Shown: positions 51,593 to 61,471 of the stretch, one piece after another | Numbering within the stretch: position 1 is the first letter of the stretch | Layout of the letters: every line of letters begins with the position of its first letter | NCBI RefSeq assembly: GCF_011752625.1 | Contig: NZ_VWXD01000007.1 | Location: forward strand, 124,001-188,000 | Reading direction: 5' to 3' | From: Candidatus Pantoea formicae | GTDB taxonomy: Bacteria; Pseudomonadota; Gammaproteobacteria; Enterobacterales; Enterobacteriaceae | Length of the DNA: 64,000 bases | The notes under the pieces: model-generated | Seen by the model: the letters and a program-made list of their open reading frames with translations, nothing else | The model's database searches: none | What the model was told of the DNA's origin: nothing | Position numbers and translations under genes: made by a program

Positions 51593-53203
51593 ATGATCAA
51601 CTCCCTGGCTAAATCCAGGATGCTGAAGGTCGGTCTCAGCCTGATTGCTATGACCGTTGCCGCGGGTGTCCAGGCGAAAACCCTCGTTTATTGTTCAGAA
51701 GGTTCGCCGGAAGGCTTCAACCCACAGCTCTTCACATCGGGTACCACCTACGATGCGAGCTCCGTACCGATCTACAACCGCTTGGTTGAGTTCAAAACCG
51801 GTACCACTGAGCTGCAGCCGGGTCTGGCAGAAAAATGGGACGTCAGCGCGGACGGTAAAACCTATACCTTCCACCTGCGTAAAGGCGTGAAGTGGCAAAC
51901 CACCAAAGACTTCAAGCCAACCCGTGAATTCAACGCCGACGACGTCGTGTTCTCCTTCGAGCGTCAGCTCGACAAAAACAACAAGTACCACGGTGTTTCT
52001 GGCGGCAGCTACGAATACTTCGAAGGCATGGACATGCCTAAGCTGATCGAGAAAATCGAGAAAGTTGACGACTACACCGTACGTTTCACCCTGAGCCGTC
52101 CTGAAGCGCCGTTCATTGCTGACCTCGGCATGGACTTCGCCTCCATCCTGTCAAAAGAGTATGCCGACAACATGCTGAAAGCCGGTACGCCAGAGAAACT
52201 GGATCTCAATCCAGTGGGCACCGGTCCATTCGTGCTGCAGCAGTACCAGAAAGACTCACGCATCCTGTATAAAGCGAATCCAGACTTCTGGGGCACCAAG
52301 CCGAAGATTGATCGCCTGGTGTTCTCCATCACGCCTGATGCGTCTGTGCGTTATGCCAAACTGCAGAAGGGTGAGTGCCAGGTCATGCCGTATCCAAACC
52401 CGGCTGACATCGCCAGCATGAAGAAAGATGACAAAATTAACCTGATGGAGCAGCCTGGTCTGAACGTCGGTTACCTGTCATTCAACACCGAGAAAAAACC
52501 GCTGGATAACGTGAAAGTGCGTCAGGCACTGACCATGGCGGTGAACAAACAAGCCATCATTGACGCTGTTTATCAGGGCGCTGGCCAAGCCGCGAAAAAC
52601 CTGATCCCACCTACCATGTGGGGCTACAACGATGCGGTGAAGGACTACGCTTACGATCCTGCTAAAGCGAAAGAGTTGCTGAAAGAAGCCGGCATGCCGG
52701 ATGGTTTCTCCATCGACCTGTGGGCGATGCCGGTACAGCGCCCTTACAACCCGAACGCCCGTCGTATGGCGGAAATGGTTCAGGCTGACTGGGCGAAAAT
52801 TGGCGTGAAAGCCAAGATCGTGACCTTTGAGTGGGGCGAGTACCTGAAACGCGCCAAAGCCGGTGAACACCAGACCGTGATGATGGGCTGGACCGGTGAT
52901 AATGGAGATCCGGATAACTTCTTCGCCACCCTGTTTAGCTGTGCCGCCGCAAAAGACGGTTCTAACTACTCACGTTGGTGCTACAAGCCGTTTGAAGATC
53001 TGATTCAGCCAGCACGTGCAGAAGCCGATCACAACAAACGTATTGAGCTCTACAAACAGGCTCAGGTTGTGATGCATGACCAGGCACCAGCGCTGATCAT
53101 TGCTCACTCTACCGTGTATGAGCCAGTGAGCAAGAAAGTGACCGGTTATGTGGTTGATCCATTAGGTAAACATCACTTCGAAAACGTCGATATCCAGGAA
53201 TAA
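51593..53203 (+). CDS. dppA: periplasmic dipeptide-binding protein DppA
   Basis: This 536-residue protein has a signal peptide (VGLSLIAMTVAAGVQA) and the DppA start of the mature chain (KTLVYCSEGSPEGFNPQLF), nearly the length of E. coli DppA. It binds dipeptides for the DppBCDF importer and is also a chemotaxis receptor for Tap in E. coli. I chose ATG 51593, which has GGAG 7 bases upstream; an in-frame ATG lies 12 bases earlier. Hairpins between dppA and dppB suggest higher expression of this gene than of the permeases. Confidence 0.97.
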   Translation: MINSLAKSRMLKVGLSLIAMTVAAGVQAKTLVYCSEGSPEGFNPQLFTSGTTYDASSVPIYNRLVEFKTGTTELQPGLAEKWDVSADGKTYTFHLRKGVKWQTTKDFKPTREFNADDVVFSFERQLDKNNKYHGVSGGSYEYFEGMDMPKLIEKIEKVDDYTVRFTLSRPEAPFIADLGMDFASILSKEYADNMLKAGTPEKLDLNPVGTGPFVLQQYQKDSRILYKANPDFWGTKPKIDRLVFSITPDASVRYAKLQKGECQVMPYPNPADIASMKKDDKINLMEQPGLNVGYLSFNTEKKPLDNVKVRQALTMAVNKQAIIDAVYQGAGQAAKNLIPPTMWGYNDAVKDYAYDPAKAKELLKEAGMPDGFSIDLWAMPVQRPYNPNARRMAEMVQADWAKIGVKAKIVTFEWGEYLKRAKAGEHQTVMMGWTGDNGDPDNFFATLFSCAAAKDGSNYSRWCYKPFEDLIQPARAEADHNKRIELYKQAQVVMHDQAPALIIAHSTVYEPVSKKVTGYVVDPLGKHHFENVDIQE

Positions 53204-53223
53204 CCTTTCGGATTATCGCGGTC

Positions 53224-53283
53224 AGGACCAGCGCTGCTGGTCCTCGGGCGGCACCTTTGCCGCCCGGTCTCCGCACTTTTTTT
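53224..53283 (+). terminator. tandem hairpins between dppA and dppB
   Basis: Stem AGGACCAGC/GCTGGTCCT (53224-53244) and stem GGGCGGC/GCCGCCC (53246-53265) are followed a few bases later by a T7 run. They probably stabilise the dppA mRNA end and partly terminate transcription before dppB. Confidence 0.7.
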
Positions 53284-53401
53284 CCGGCTAATTTCTTATA
53301 TTGAAGCGCTTCTTGCGTCGCGATCGGCTTTGTCGATGGCGTGTTGTGAGCAATGTAGTCCCTGGCGGCAACGTCACGGGAAATGACTGAGAATCCGGCT
53401 T

Positions 53402-54421
53402 ATGCTGCAATTCATACTCCGACGTCTGGGCCTTGTCATCCCAACGTTTATCGGTATTACCTTACTGACCTTTGCGTTTGTCCATTTGATCCCCGGCGAC
53501 CCGGTGCTGATCATGGCGGGCGAGCGCGGTATCTCTCCTGAACGTCATGCCCAACTGATGGCCCAGTTTGGCCTCGACCAGCCCATGTGGAAACAGTACA
53601 TCACCTACATCAATGGTGTGCTGCACGGCGACCTCGGTATCTCGCTGAAAAGCCGCATTCCAGTATGGGATGAATTTGTTCCCCGCTTCAAAGCTACGCT
53701 GGAGCTTGGTATTTGCGCCATGATCTTCGCTGTTGCCGTGGGTATTCCAGTCGGCGTGTTGGCGGCAGTAAAACGCGGTTCGATATTTGATCACACTGCA
53801 GTAGGCATCTCCCTGACCGGCTACTCGATGCCAATCTTCTGGTGGGGCATCATGCTGATCATGCTGGTGTCGGTGCAGCTCAACCTGACGCCGGTGTCGG
53901 GGCGTGTTAGTGACACTATTTTCCTTGATGACAGCCATCCACTCACCGGTTTTATGCTGATTGATACGCTGCTGTGGGGTGAAGAGGGCGATTTCAAAGA
54001 TGCGGTGATGCACATGATTCTGCCCGCCATCGTGCTCGGCACTATCCCGTTGGCGGTGATCGTGCGTATGACGCGCTCCTCGATGCTGGAAGTCTTGGGT
54101 GAAGACTACATCCGTACCGCTCGCGCCAAAGGCTTAACTCGCATGCGCGTGATTGTGGTGCATGCCTTACGCAACGCCATGTTGCCGGTTGTCACCGTTA
54201 TCGGTTTGCAGGTCGGCACCTTATTGGCCGGTGCGATTCTTACCGAAACCATCTTCTCGTGGCCGGGACTCGGTCGCTGGCTGATCGAAGCGCTGCAACG
54301 CCGTGACTATCCGGTGGTGCAGGGCGGCGTGCTGCTGGTGGCGATTCTGATCATCGTGGTCAACCTGCTGGTTGATCTGTTGTACGGCGTGGTGAATCCG
54401 CGCATTCGACATAAGAAATAA
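53402..54421 (+). CDS. dppB: dipeptide transporter permease DppB
   Basis: This 339-residue protein has the DppB N-terminus (MLQFILRRLGLVIPTFIGIT, then HLIPGDPVLIMAGERG) and EAA loop DYIRTARAKGLTRMRVIVVH. It forms the channel with DppC. The length equals E. coli DppB. It is the second gene of dppABCDF. Confidence 0.97.
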   Translation: MLQFILRRLGLVIPTFIGITLLTFAFVHLIPGDPVLIMAGERGISPERHAQLMAQFGLDQPMWKQYITYINGVLHGDLGISLKSRIPVWDEFVPRFKATLELGICAMIFAVAVGIPVGVLAAVKRGSIFDHTAVGISLTGYSMPIFWWGIMLIMLVSVQLNLTPVSGRVSDTIFLDDSHPLTGFMLIDTLLWGEEGDFKDAVMHMILPAIVLGTIPLAVIVRMTRSSMLEVLGEDYIRTARAKGLTRMRVIVVHALRNAMLPVVTVIGLQVGTLLAGAILTETIFSWPGLGRWLIEALQRRDYPVVQGGVLLVAILIIVVNLLVDLLYGVVNPRIRHKK

Positions 54422-54430
54422 GGGGGAATC

Positions 54431-55333
54431 ATGTCTGCTGTTGATCCCGCAAGCGTAACTGCTGCACCGAAGCCGATGACCCCGATTCAGGAATTCTGGC
54501 ACTACTTCAAACGTAATAAAGGCGCAGTGATTGGCCTGGCTTACATCATTCTGATGCTGTTAATTGCGCTGTTTGCCAACTTACTGGCACCGCATGCACC
54601 GGCTGAACAGTTCCGTGACGCGCTGCTGCATCCGCCTGTGTGGCAGGACGGGGGTAGCTGGAAGTTTATACTCGGCACGGATGACGTCGGCCGTGATGTG
54701 CTGTCGCGCTTAATGTACGGCGCACGACTGTCGCTGCTGGTCGGCTGCATGGTGGTGGTACTGTCGCTGATCCTCGGCGTGATATTTGGCCTGATGGCCG
54801 GTTACCTCGGTGGTGTGGTGGATGCGGTGATTATGCGCCTGGTCGATATCATGCTGGCGCTGCCAAGCCTACTGCTGGCGTTGGTGCTGGTGGCCATCTT
54901 CGGTCCGTCGATTGTGAACGCCTCGCTGGCGATTACCTTCGTGGCATTGCCGCACTATATCCGTTTAACTCGTGCTGCGGTGCTGGTGGAAGTGAACCGC
55001 GACTACGTGACCGCTTCCAGCGTGGCGGGGGCCGGTACGCTGCGCCAGATGTTCGTCAATATTCTGCCTAACTGCCTGGCACCGCTGATCGTGCAGGCAT
55101 CATTAGGTTTCTCCAACGCCATTCTTGATATGGCGGCGTTGGGCTTTCTCGGTATGGGGGCGCAACCGCCCACGCCGGAGTGGGGCACCATGCTCTCCGA
55201 CGTGTTGCAGTATGCGCAAAGTGCCTGGTGGGTGGTCACCTTCCCTGGAGCGACCATTCTGCTCACCGTGCTGGCATTCAACCTCATGGGCGATGGTTTG
55301 CGTGACGCACTCGACCCGAAACTCAAGCAGTAA
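54431..55333 (+). CDS. dppC: dipeptide transporter permease DppC
   Basis: This 300-residue permease has the DppC pattern, with GTDDVGRDVLSRLMYGARLS in the periplasmic loop after the first helix and the EAA loop VTASSVAGAGTLRQMFVNILPN. It is 9 bases after dppB. Confidence 0.97.
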   Translation: MSAVDPASVTAAPKPMTPIQEFWHYFKRNKGAVIGLAYIILMLLIALFANLLAPHAPAEQFRDALLHPPVWQDGGSWKFILGTDDVGRDVLSRLMYGARLSLLVGCMVVVLSLILGVIFGLMAGYLGGVVDAVIMRLVDIMLALPSLLLALVLVAIFGPSIVNASLAITFVALPHYIRLTRAAVLVEVNRDYVTASSVAGAGTLRQMFVNILPNCLAPLIVQASLGFSNAILDMAALGFLGMGAQPPTPEWGTMLSDVLQYAQSAWWVVTFPGATILLTVLAFNLMGDGLRDALDPKLKQ

Positions 55334-55345
55334 AGAGGCACCGAG

Positions 55346-56332
55346 ATGGCATTATTAAATGTAGAAAAACTGTCGGTGCACTTCGGCGACGAAAAAACAC
55401 CGTTCCGTGCAGTAGACCGCATCAGCTACCAGGTTGAACAAGGCCAGGTGGTGGGGATTGTGGGTGAATCTGGCTCCGGTAAGTCGGTCAGCTCGCTGGC
55501 GATAATGGGCCTGATTGATTATCCCGGTCGTGTGATGGCGGAAAAGCTGGAATTTAACCAGCGCGACTTGCAGAAGATCTCTGAAAAAGAGCGCCGCCAA
55601 CTGGTGGGCGCGGAAGTGGCGATGATCTTCCAGGACCCGATGACCAGCCTCAATCCGTGCTACACCGTGGGCTTCCAGATTATGGAAGCGCTGAAGGTGC
55701 ATCAGGGTGGCAGCAAAAGTACGCGTCGTCAGCGTGCTATCGACTTGCTGGATCAGGTCGGTATTCCCGATCCGGCATCGCGTCTTGATGTCTATCCGCA
55801 TCAGTTATCGGGCGGTATGAGCCAGCGCGTGATGATCGCGATGGCGATCGCCTGCAAACCTAAGCTGCTGATTGCTGATGAACCGACGACGGCGCTGGAT
55901 GTGACCATTCAGGCACAGATTATCGAGCTGCTGCTGGATTTGCAGAAGCAAGAGAACATGGCACTGATCCTGATTACGCACGATCTGGCGCTGGTGGCCG
56001 AAGCCGCCCAGCACATCATCGTGATGTATGCCGGGCAGGTGGTAGAAAGCGGTAAGGCGGTAGACATCTTTAAAGCCCCGCGTCATCCGTACACCCAAGC
56101 GCTGCTGCGCGCGTTGCCGGAGTTTGCGGCGGATAAAGCACGCCTGGCCTCGCTGCCGGGGGTAGTGCCGGGCAAATATGACCGTCCAACCGGCTGTCTG
56201 CTCAATCCGCGCTGTCCGTACGTCACTGAACGCTGCCGTCGTGAAGAACCTGAACTGCGTGACATTCCGGGTCGCCAGTCTAAATGCCATTTCCCACTGG
56301 ATGATGCCGGGAGACCGACTTATGAGTCTTGA
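55346..56332 (+). CDS. dppD: dipeptide transporter ATPase DppD
   Basis: This 328-residue ATPase has Walker A GESGSGKS, signature LSGGMSQR, Walker B LLIADEPTTALD and H-loop ITHD, plus the C-terminal cysteine segment (CLLNPRCPYVTERC) for an iron-sulfur cluster in this family. Its 3' end overlaps dppF by 11 bases. Confidence 0.97.
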   Translation: MALLNVEKLSVHFGDEKTPFRAVDRISYQVEQGQVVGIVGESGSGKSVSSLAIMGLIDYPGRVMAEKLEFNQRDLQKISEKERRQLVGAEVAMIFQDPMTSLNPCYTVGFQIMEALKVHQGGSKSTRRQRAIDLLDQVGIPDPASRLDVYPHQLSGGMSQRVMIAMAIACKPKLLIADEPTTALDVTIQAQIIELLLDLQKQENMALILITHDLALVAEAAQHIIVMYAGQVVESGKAVDIFKAPRHPYTQALLRALPEFAADKARLASLPGVVPGKYDRPTGCLLNPRCPYVTERCRREEPELRDIPGRQSKCHFPLDDAGRPTYES

Positions 56333-57332
56333 TAACACCAAGCAGGATTACCTGCTGCAGGCGATTGACCTGAAAAAACACTACCCGGTGAAGAAAGGGC
56401 TGTTTGGCCAAGAGCGACTGGTCAAAGCACTGGATGGCGTCTCATTCAACCTCGAACGCGGTAAAACGTTGGCGGTGGTGGGGGAGTCTGGCTGTGGTAA
56501 ATCCACGTTGGGCCGTCTGTTAACCATGATTGAAACGCCAACGGAAGGCCAGCTGTATTGGCACGGCCAGGATCTGCTGAAGCACGATCCACAGGCGCAA
56601 AAACTGCGTCGCCAGAAAATTCAGATTGTGTTCCAGAACCCGTACGGCTCACTCAATCCACGCAAAAAAATCAGCCAGATTCTTGAAGAACCGTTGGTGA
56701 TCAACACCTCGTTGACCAAAGCAGAGCGCCGGGAAAAAACGCTGGAGATGATGGCGAAGGTAGGCCTGAAAACCGAGCACTACGATCGCTACCCGCATAT
56801 GTTCTCGGGTGGACAGCGTCAGCGTATCGCGATTGCGCGTGGTTTGATGCTCGACCCGGACGTGCTGATTGCTGATGAGCCGGTATCCGCGCTCGACGTT
56901 TCCGTGCGTGCGCAGGTGCTCAACCTGATGATGGATTTGCAGCAGGATTTGGGTTTGTCGTATGTGTTCATTTCCCACGACCTGTCAGTAGTAGAGCATA
57001 TTGCGGACGAAGTGATGGTGATGTATCTCGGTCGCTGCGTTGAGAGGGGCAGTAAAGAGGCTATCTTTAGCAACCCACGCCACCCTTACACCCAGGCATT
57101 GCTGTCAGCGACGCCGCGTCTTAATCCTGATGAGCGTCGTGAACGCATCAAACTCACTGGTGAGTTGCCTAGCCCGCTCAATCCGCCGCCGGGTTGTGCC
57201 TTTAATGCACGCTGCCGCCGTCGGTTTGGCACCTGCGTGCAGTTACAGCCCAAACTGAAGCAGTATGGTGAGCAACAAATTGCCTGCTTCGCGGTGGATC
57301 AGGATGAGAACCAGCCGGTTGGTACGCCCTAA
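56322..57332 (+). CDS. dppF: dipeptide transporter ATPase DppF
   Basis: This 336-residue ATPase has Walker A GESGCGKS, signature FSGGQRQR, Walker B LIADEPVSALD and H-loop ISHD, and ends with the C-terminal cysteine segment CAFNARCRRRFGTC. I chose ATG 56322 (MSLDNTKQDYLLQAIDLKKH), which gives a length close to E. coli DppF; a longer frame enters dppD. A strong terminator follows. Confidence 0.97.
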   Translation: MSLDNTKQDYLLQAIDLKKHYPVKKGLFGQERLVKALDGVSFNLERGKTLAVVGESGCGKSTLGRLLTMIETPTEGQLYWHGQDLLKHDPQAQKLRRQKIQIVFQNPYGSLNPRKKISQILEEPLVINTSLTKAERREKTLEMMAKVGLKTEHYDRYPHMFSGGQRQRIAIARGLMLDPDVLIADEPVSALDVSVRAQVLNLMMDLQQDLGLSYVFISHDLSVVEHIADEVMVMYLGRCVERGSKEAIFSNPRHPYTQALLSATPRLNPDERRERIKLTGELPSPLNPPPGCAFNARCRRRFGTCVQLQPKLKQYGEQQIACFAVDQDENQPVGTP

Positions 57333-57351
57333 ATTACCGCCAAAAATGATT

Positions 57352-57379
57352 AAAGACTCCTTCTGGGGTCTTTTTTTTT
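57352..57379 (+). terminator. Rho-independent terminator of dppABCDF
   Basis: AAAGACTCC (57352-57360) and GGGGTCTTT (57365-57373) pair with one T-G pair around TTCT and are followed by a long T-run. Confidence 0.93.
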
Positions 57380-57805
57380 ATCGCAATACACTTCAGTAAA
57401 ATTAACGGCTGACCTGTTTCTTAAAAATGGGGCTTGAAATGTATTACGCCGCTGCATCAGTTATGAGTTGGTCCTGATTAGGATATAAAATGTTAAGGCA
57501 AATTCCGAATAATGTCAGGGTTATGTGAGCGTTATCACACTGGAGTAAAATCTGTAACTTGGCCCACTTTGAATACATATCAGTAGTTTAGGTTAATATT
57601 CATCGCGTTATTATTTCAGTTAATCGATATTAATTAATCTCCGGCCATAAATAACAGCATGCTTTTTGCATCACCAAATTTTCAATCTTTAAGATAAAAC
57701 TCTTTTGTCGAGTTTGGTGTTTTAATAACCAGAATTCTCTCACCGTCTTTTAATGTGTGTGCTATATTCCAGGAAAATTCCCTCCCGTTTTTACAGGCTC
57801 TGATC
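57380..57805 (+). other. bcs operon upstream region
   Basis: This 426-base AT-rich stretch between the dpp terminator and bcsO shows no credible gene. It contains a perfect CRP-type site at 57524-57539 and a TATATT-like -10 around 57762. The promoter start could not be fixed. Confidence 0.5.
57524..57539. promoter_or_regulatory. CRP site upstream of bcsO
   Basis: TGTGA-GCGTTA-TCACA has both half-sites perfect. It lies about 270 bases before bcsO and suggests control of the cellulose operon by cAMP-CRP. Confidence 0.65.
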
Positions 57806-58519
57806 ATGAAGAATTACGACGATCTGCAGCGTTTTAAAGAAAAGACCAAAACGCTTGATATCGCTTTTAAGGATATGTCTGGGCAGTCGCAGGAAGCGGA
57901 TCACAGTCAATGGGCGATTATTCGCCAATTGGGTACCCATAATGAGCCGGAATTAGGTAGCGGTCAGCGTATTGACCTGCCTCAGCCTCAACCTATTCGT
58001 GGTGATGAGTTTGTGGCGCCTGCCCAGCCTGCAGCGGCCGCGCCACTCTCTGGCACCACACGCGGTTTGATTCTTGATAGTCTGGCAGCCACCGCAACAG
58101 TTGAATCAATGCCAGCTGTGCCACCGACGGGGGTTTCTTCGCTATACCCACCGGCACCTGCGGCTAAGCCAGCACCTGCTGCGATCGCCCAGGCACCGAA
58201 AGCGACACACGTTGAGCGTCAGGCAACCACCTCGCTGTTTCCACCGGCACCCGCTAAACCGGCGGCGGCAAGCGTGTCAGTCCCAGTCACGGCTCCTTCA
58301 CCGGTTGCAGCCACGCCTGCACCCGTGTTTGCCGCAGCCGCAGAACCAGCACGTCCAGCGCCTGCGCCAACGTTCGCCACACCGGCAGAACCGGCGCGAC
58401 CTGCTAGTGCACCGTCACGCTTTGGCGCACTGTTCCGCTCTCGTCCAGCGGAACCTGCTCATATTTCTAAAGAAACACCATTAAAACCGCTACTGGAGAA
58501 GATTGCGCTATGCCGTTAG
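57806..58519 (+). CDS. bcsO: cellulose biosynthesis protein BcsO, proline-rich
   Basis: This 237-residue protein has a conserved N-terminus (MKNYDDLQRFKEKTKTLDIA) followed by a long Pro/Ala-rich region with repeated AEPARPA and LFPPAPA units, and a basic C-terminal end (FGALFRSRPAEPA). It matches BcsO, found next to bcsQ in type I cellulose operons of gamma-proteobacteria. Its function is not well defined; the low-complexity tail suggests a flexible adaptor at the synthase. It overlaps bcsQ by 10 bases. The ATG at 57806 matches the family start. Confidence 0.85.
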   Translation: MKNYDDLQRFKEKTKTLDIAFKDMSGQSQEADHSQWAIIRQLGTHNEPELGSGQRIDLPQPQPIRGDEFVAPAQPAAAAPLSGTTRGLILDSLAATATVESMPAVPPTGVSSLYPPAPAAKPAPAAIAQAPKATHVERQATTSLFPPAPAKPAAASVSVPVTAPSPVAATPAPVFAAAAEPARPAPAPTFATPAEPARPASAPSRFGALFRSRPAEPAHISKETPLKPLLEKIALCR

Positions 58520-59310
58520 TTTGTGTGTGCTCGCCAAAAGGGGGAGTAGGGAAAACCACTATGGCGGCCAACCTTGCATGGAGTCTGGCGCGAGCCGGCA
58601 GCAAGGTGTTGGCAATCGATTTCGATGTCCAGAACGCATTGCGCCTGCATTTTGGTGTACCGCTGCATGATGGCCGTGGTTTTGTCGCGCGCTCTGAAGA
58701 GCAGGCGGACTGGAGCCAATCCATTCTCACCACTGGCGGTAATATTTTCGTCATGCCTTACGGTGATGTGACGGAAGAGCAGCGTGAGCGTTTTGAAGAG
58801 AACCTGGTAAAAGACCCTCATTTTCTGCGTCGTGGTCTGGACACGGTATTAAATTATCCGGGGCTGGTGATTATTGCCGATTTCCCTCCGGGTCCAGGCC
58901 CAGCGCTTAAAGCTATGCAAGCATTAGCCGATATGCATTTAGTGGTGATGCTCGCGGATACCGCCTCTGTTTCTCTGCTGCCGCAAATTGAAAATGACCG
59001 CATGATTGGTCAGCCACTAAATAATAAGCGTGGTCATTATTTCGTATTAAACCAGAGTGACAATCGCCGTAATATTAGCCGTGAAGTCACTGCGTTTATG
59101 CAGCAGCGATTGGGCGAGAACTTATTGGGCGTCGTCCACCGTGATGAAAGTGTCGCGGAAGCCAATGCCTCGCAGCAGTCAGTGTTTGATTTCAGCCCTG
59201 CTTCTGCGGCGGCGTTTGATATCGAACTAGTGGCGAAACGGGTGGCAAATATCTTGAATGTGACCGTGGGTAACGGTGAAGTTCAGGCACCTATTCGCAG
59301 CCATTATTAA
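58510..59310 (+). CDS. bcsQ: cellulose synthase-associated ParA/MinD-like ATPase BcsQ
   Basis: This 266-residue protein has the deviant Walker A CSPKGGVGKTTMAANLA near the N-terminus and the switch segment IADFPPGPGPAL. BcsQ proteins are MinD-like ATPases that help place or activate the cellulose synthase at the cell pole. It overlaps bcsO and is followed by bcsA after 55 bases. Confidence 0.94.
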   Translation: MPLVCVCSPKGGVGKTTMAANLAWSLARAGSKVLAIDFDVQNALRLHFGVPLHDGRGFVARSEEQADWSQSILTTGGNIFVMPYGDVTEEQRERFEENLVKDPHFLRRGLDTVLNYPGLVIIADFPPGPGPALKAMQALADMHLVVMLADTASVSLLPQIENDRMIGQPLNNKRGHYFVLNQSDNRRNISREVTAFMQQRLGENLLGVVHRDESVAEANASQQSVFDFSPASAAAFDIELVAKRVANILNVTVGNGEVQAPIRSHY

Positions 59311-59365
59311 CAGTCTGGCGTTGCCAGACAGAAATAATAACAACACAGCTTCTTCAGGGTGAATC

Positions 59366-61471
59366 ATGAGTAAAATCGGGTTTTACCTGCTACTGCTGGT
59401 GCTCGCACCAGTGGCCGCGGTAATCATCATCACGCCTATGGACAGCCAGAAACAATATATCTTTGGCTTAATCAGCATCGGGATGATGTTCTTACTAGGC
59501 TTCAGCAAAAGCCGCAAAATAACTGTTGTCATGGTTATCCTTTCTGCGCTGATGTCGACCCGATATATCTGGTGGCGCACCACGGAGACGCTGCAGTTTA
59601 ATTCTGAGATTGAAGCCATTCTCGGCATCGGCCTATATCTGGCCGAACTGTACGTCTGGCTGATTCTTATTCTTGGCTTCCTGCAGACCACCTGGCCATT
59701 AAAGCGCACCATTGAACCGCTGCCGGAAGACACCAGTCTGTGGCCGACGGTCGATATTTACGTACCCTCCTACAACGAAAGCCTCGATGTGGTCCGTGAT
59801 ACGGTGCTGGCTGCGCAGTGTATAGATTACCCGCGCGACAAGTTAAAGGTCTATTTGCTGGATGACGGTAAGCGCAGTGAGTTTGCAGTTTTCGCCGCGG
59901 ACGTTGGCGTGGGTTATATCACGCGTGATGATAACCGCCATGCGAAAGCCGGTAACCTCAACCATGCAATGAAAATCACCAAAGGTGAGCTGATTTGTAT
60001 TTTTGACTGCGACCACGTGGCGACGCGTGCCTTCTTGCAGGCGACAGTGGGTCCGTTCCTGAAAGATCCCAAGCTGGCACTGCTGCAGACCCCGCACTAC
60101 TTTTACTCGCCCGATCCGTTTGAACGTAACCTGCGCGCTGCGCGCAGCATTCCGAACGAAGGTGCACTGTTCTACGGCCCGGTTCAGCAGGGTAACGATA
60201 ACTGGAATGCGACCTTCTTCTGCGGCTCCTGTGCGGTGATTCGCCGCAGCGCGCTGGAAGAAATTGGTGGCTTTGCGACGGAAACCGTGACCGAGGATGC
60301 GCATACTGCACTGAAGATGCAGCGTCTGGGCTGGGGTTCCGCGTTCCTTGCGATCCCACTGGCTGCTGGGCTGGCCACAGAGCGTCTGGGCTTGCACGTG
60401 GTACAGCGTAACCGCTGGGCGCGTGGTATGACGCAGATTTTCCGCGTCGATAACCCGCTGTTTGGCCGCGGTCTGAAATGGCAGCAGCGTTTGTGCTACC
60501 TCAACGCCATGCTGCACTTCCAGTTTGGTCTGCCGCGTGTGGCATTCCTGACTGCGCCGCTGGCGTATCTGCTGTTTAACCTGAACATCATTCACTCGTC
60601 GGCGTCGCTGATTTTTGCCTACGTATTGCCACATCTGGTGATGTCGCTCTACGTCAACTCACGCATGAACGGCAAGTTCCGTTACACCTTCTGGGGTGAA
60701 ATTTACGAAACCGTCATGTGCTTCCACCTTGTGATCCCTACGCTGTTAACCATGCTGGCACCTAAGCGCGGTAAATTTAACGTAACGGATAAAGGGGGCT
60801 TGCTGGATCAGGGCTTCTTCGATTTCCACATCGTCCGTCCGCATGTGATTGTCGCGGTACTGCTGACGATTGGTATCGTTGCGGGTGTGGTACGTGCAAC
60901 GGCACATGATTACTTCGGTGTTGACCCCTATGTTATCGCCCTCAACGTGGGTTGGGCGGTGTTCAGCTTGATCATCCTGATGGCCGCGATTGCCGTGGCA
61001 CGTGAAACCAAGCAGGTGCGTAAAACTATCCGTATTGAAGTGCAGATTCCCGCGGTGGTCCATTACGCCAGCGGCATTTCTTCACGCACCCAAACCAGTG
61101 ACCTGTCGATGGGGGGCGCGCAACTGGATGCCCCGGATAATCGCCATGAGCACGATGAAATTGAAGAGATCGATCTGCTGTTGAAATCAGGGGCTATCAC
61201 CATCCCCGTCAGCAAAATTTCCGGCGATGAAGAGACCATTCGTCTGCGCTTTGGCGATATGCCGCTGGCGCGCCGCCGTGAACTGGTGCGCGTTGTGCTG
61301 GCGCGTGCGGATGCGTGGATTCAGCCGGAATACAAGCAGGACAACCCGCTGGTTTCACTCGGCACCATTATTCGTACCGTATTTGAGCTGTTCTGGCTGA
61401 CCTGGAAAGATCGCCGTGAGAAGCGTAAGCGTGACAACCAGCCAGCAGTGAAAGAGGACAGCGCAGTATGA
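59366..61471 (+). CDS. bcsA: cellulose synthase catalytic subunit BcsA
   Basis: This 701-residue inner-membrane glycosyltransferase polymerises glucose from UDP-glucose. The catalytic motifs are visible: LLDDGKRSEF, FDCDHVATRAF, the TED of TVTEDAHT and QRNRWARG (QxxRW). The C-terminal PilZ domain has RKTIR and DLSMGGAQL for c-di-GMP activation. It lacks the long N-terminal extension of E. coli BcsA (872 residues), like type I enzymes. Its stop overlaps the bcsB start. Confidence 0.97.
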   Translation: MSKIGFYLLLLVLAPVAAVIIITPMDSQKQYIFGLISIGMMFLLGFSKSRKITVVMVILSALMSTRYIWWRTTETLQFNSEIEAILGIGLYLAELYVWLILILGFLQTTWPLKRTIEPLPEDTSLWPTVDIYVPSYNESLDVVRDTVLAAQCIDYPRDKLKVYLLDDGKRSEFAVFAADVGVGYITRDDNRHAKAGNLNHAMKITKGELICIFDCDHVATRAFLQATVGPFLKDPKLALLQTPHYFYSPDPFERNLRAARSIPNEGALFYGPVQQGNDNWNATFFCGSCAVIRRSALEEIGGFATETVTEDAHTALKMQRLGWGSAFLAIPLAAGLATERLGLHVVQRNRWARGMTQIFRVDNPLFGRGLKWQQRLCYLNAMLHFQFGLPRVAFLTAPLAYLLFNLNIIHSSASLIFAYVLPHLVMSLYVNSRMNGKFRYTFWGEIYETVMCFHLVIPTLLTMLAPKRGKFNVTDKGGLLDQGFFDFHIVRPHVIVAVLLTIGIVAGVVRATAHDYFGVDPYVIALNVGWAVFSLIILMAAIAVARETKQVRKTIRIEVQIPAVVHYASGISSRTQTSDLSMGGAQLDAPDNRHEHDEIEEIDLLLKSGAITIPVSKISGDEETIRLRFGDMPLARRRELVRVVLARADAWIQPEYKQDNPLVSLGTIIRTVFELFWLTWKDRREKRKRDNQPAVKEDSAV

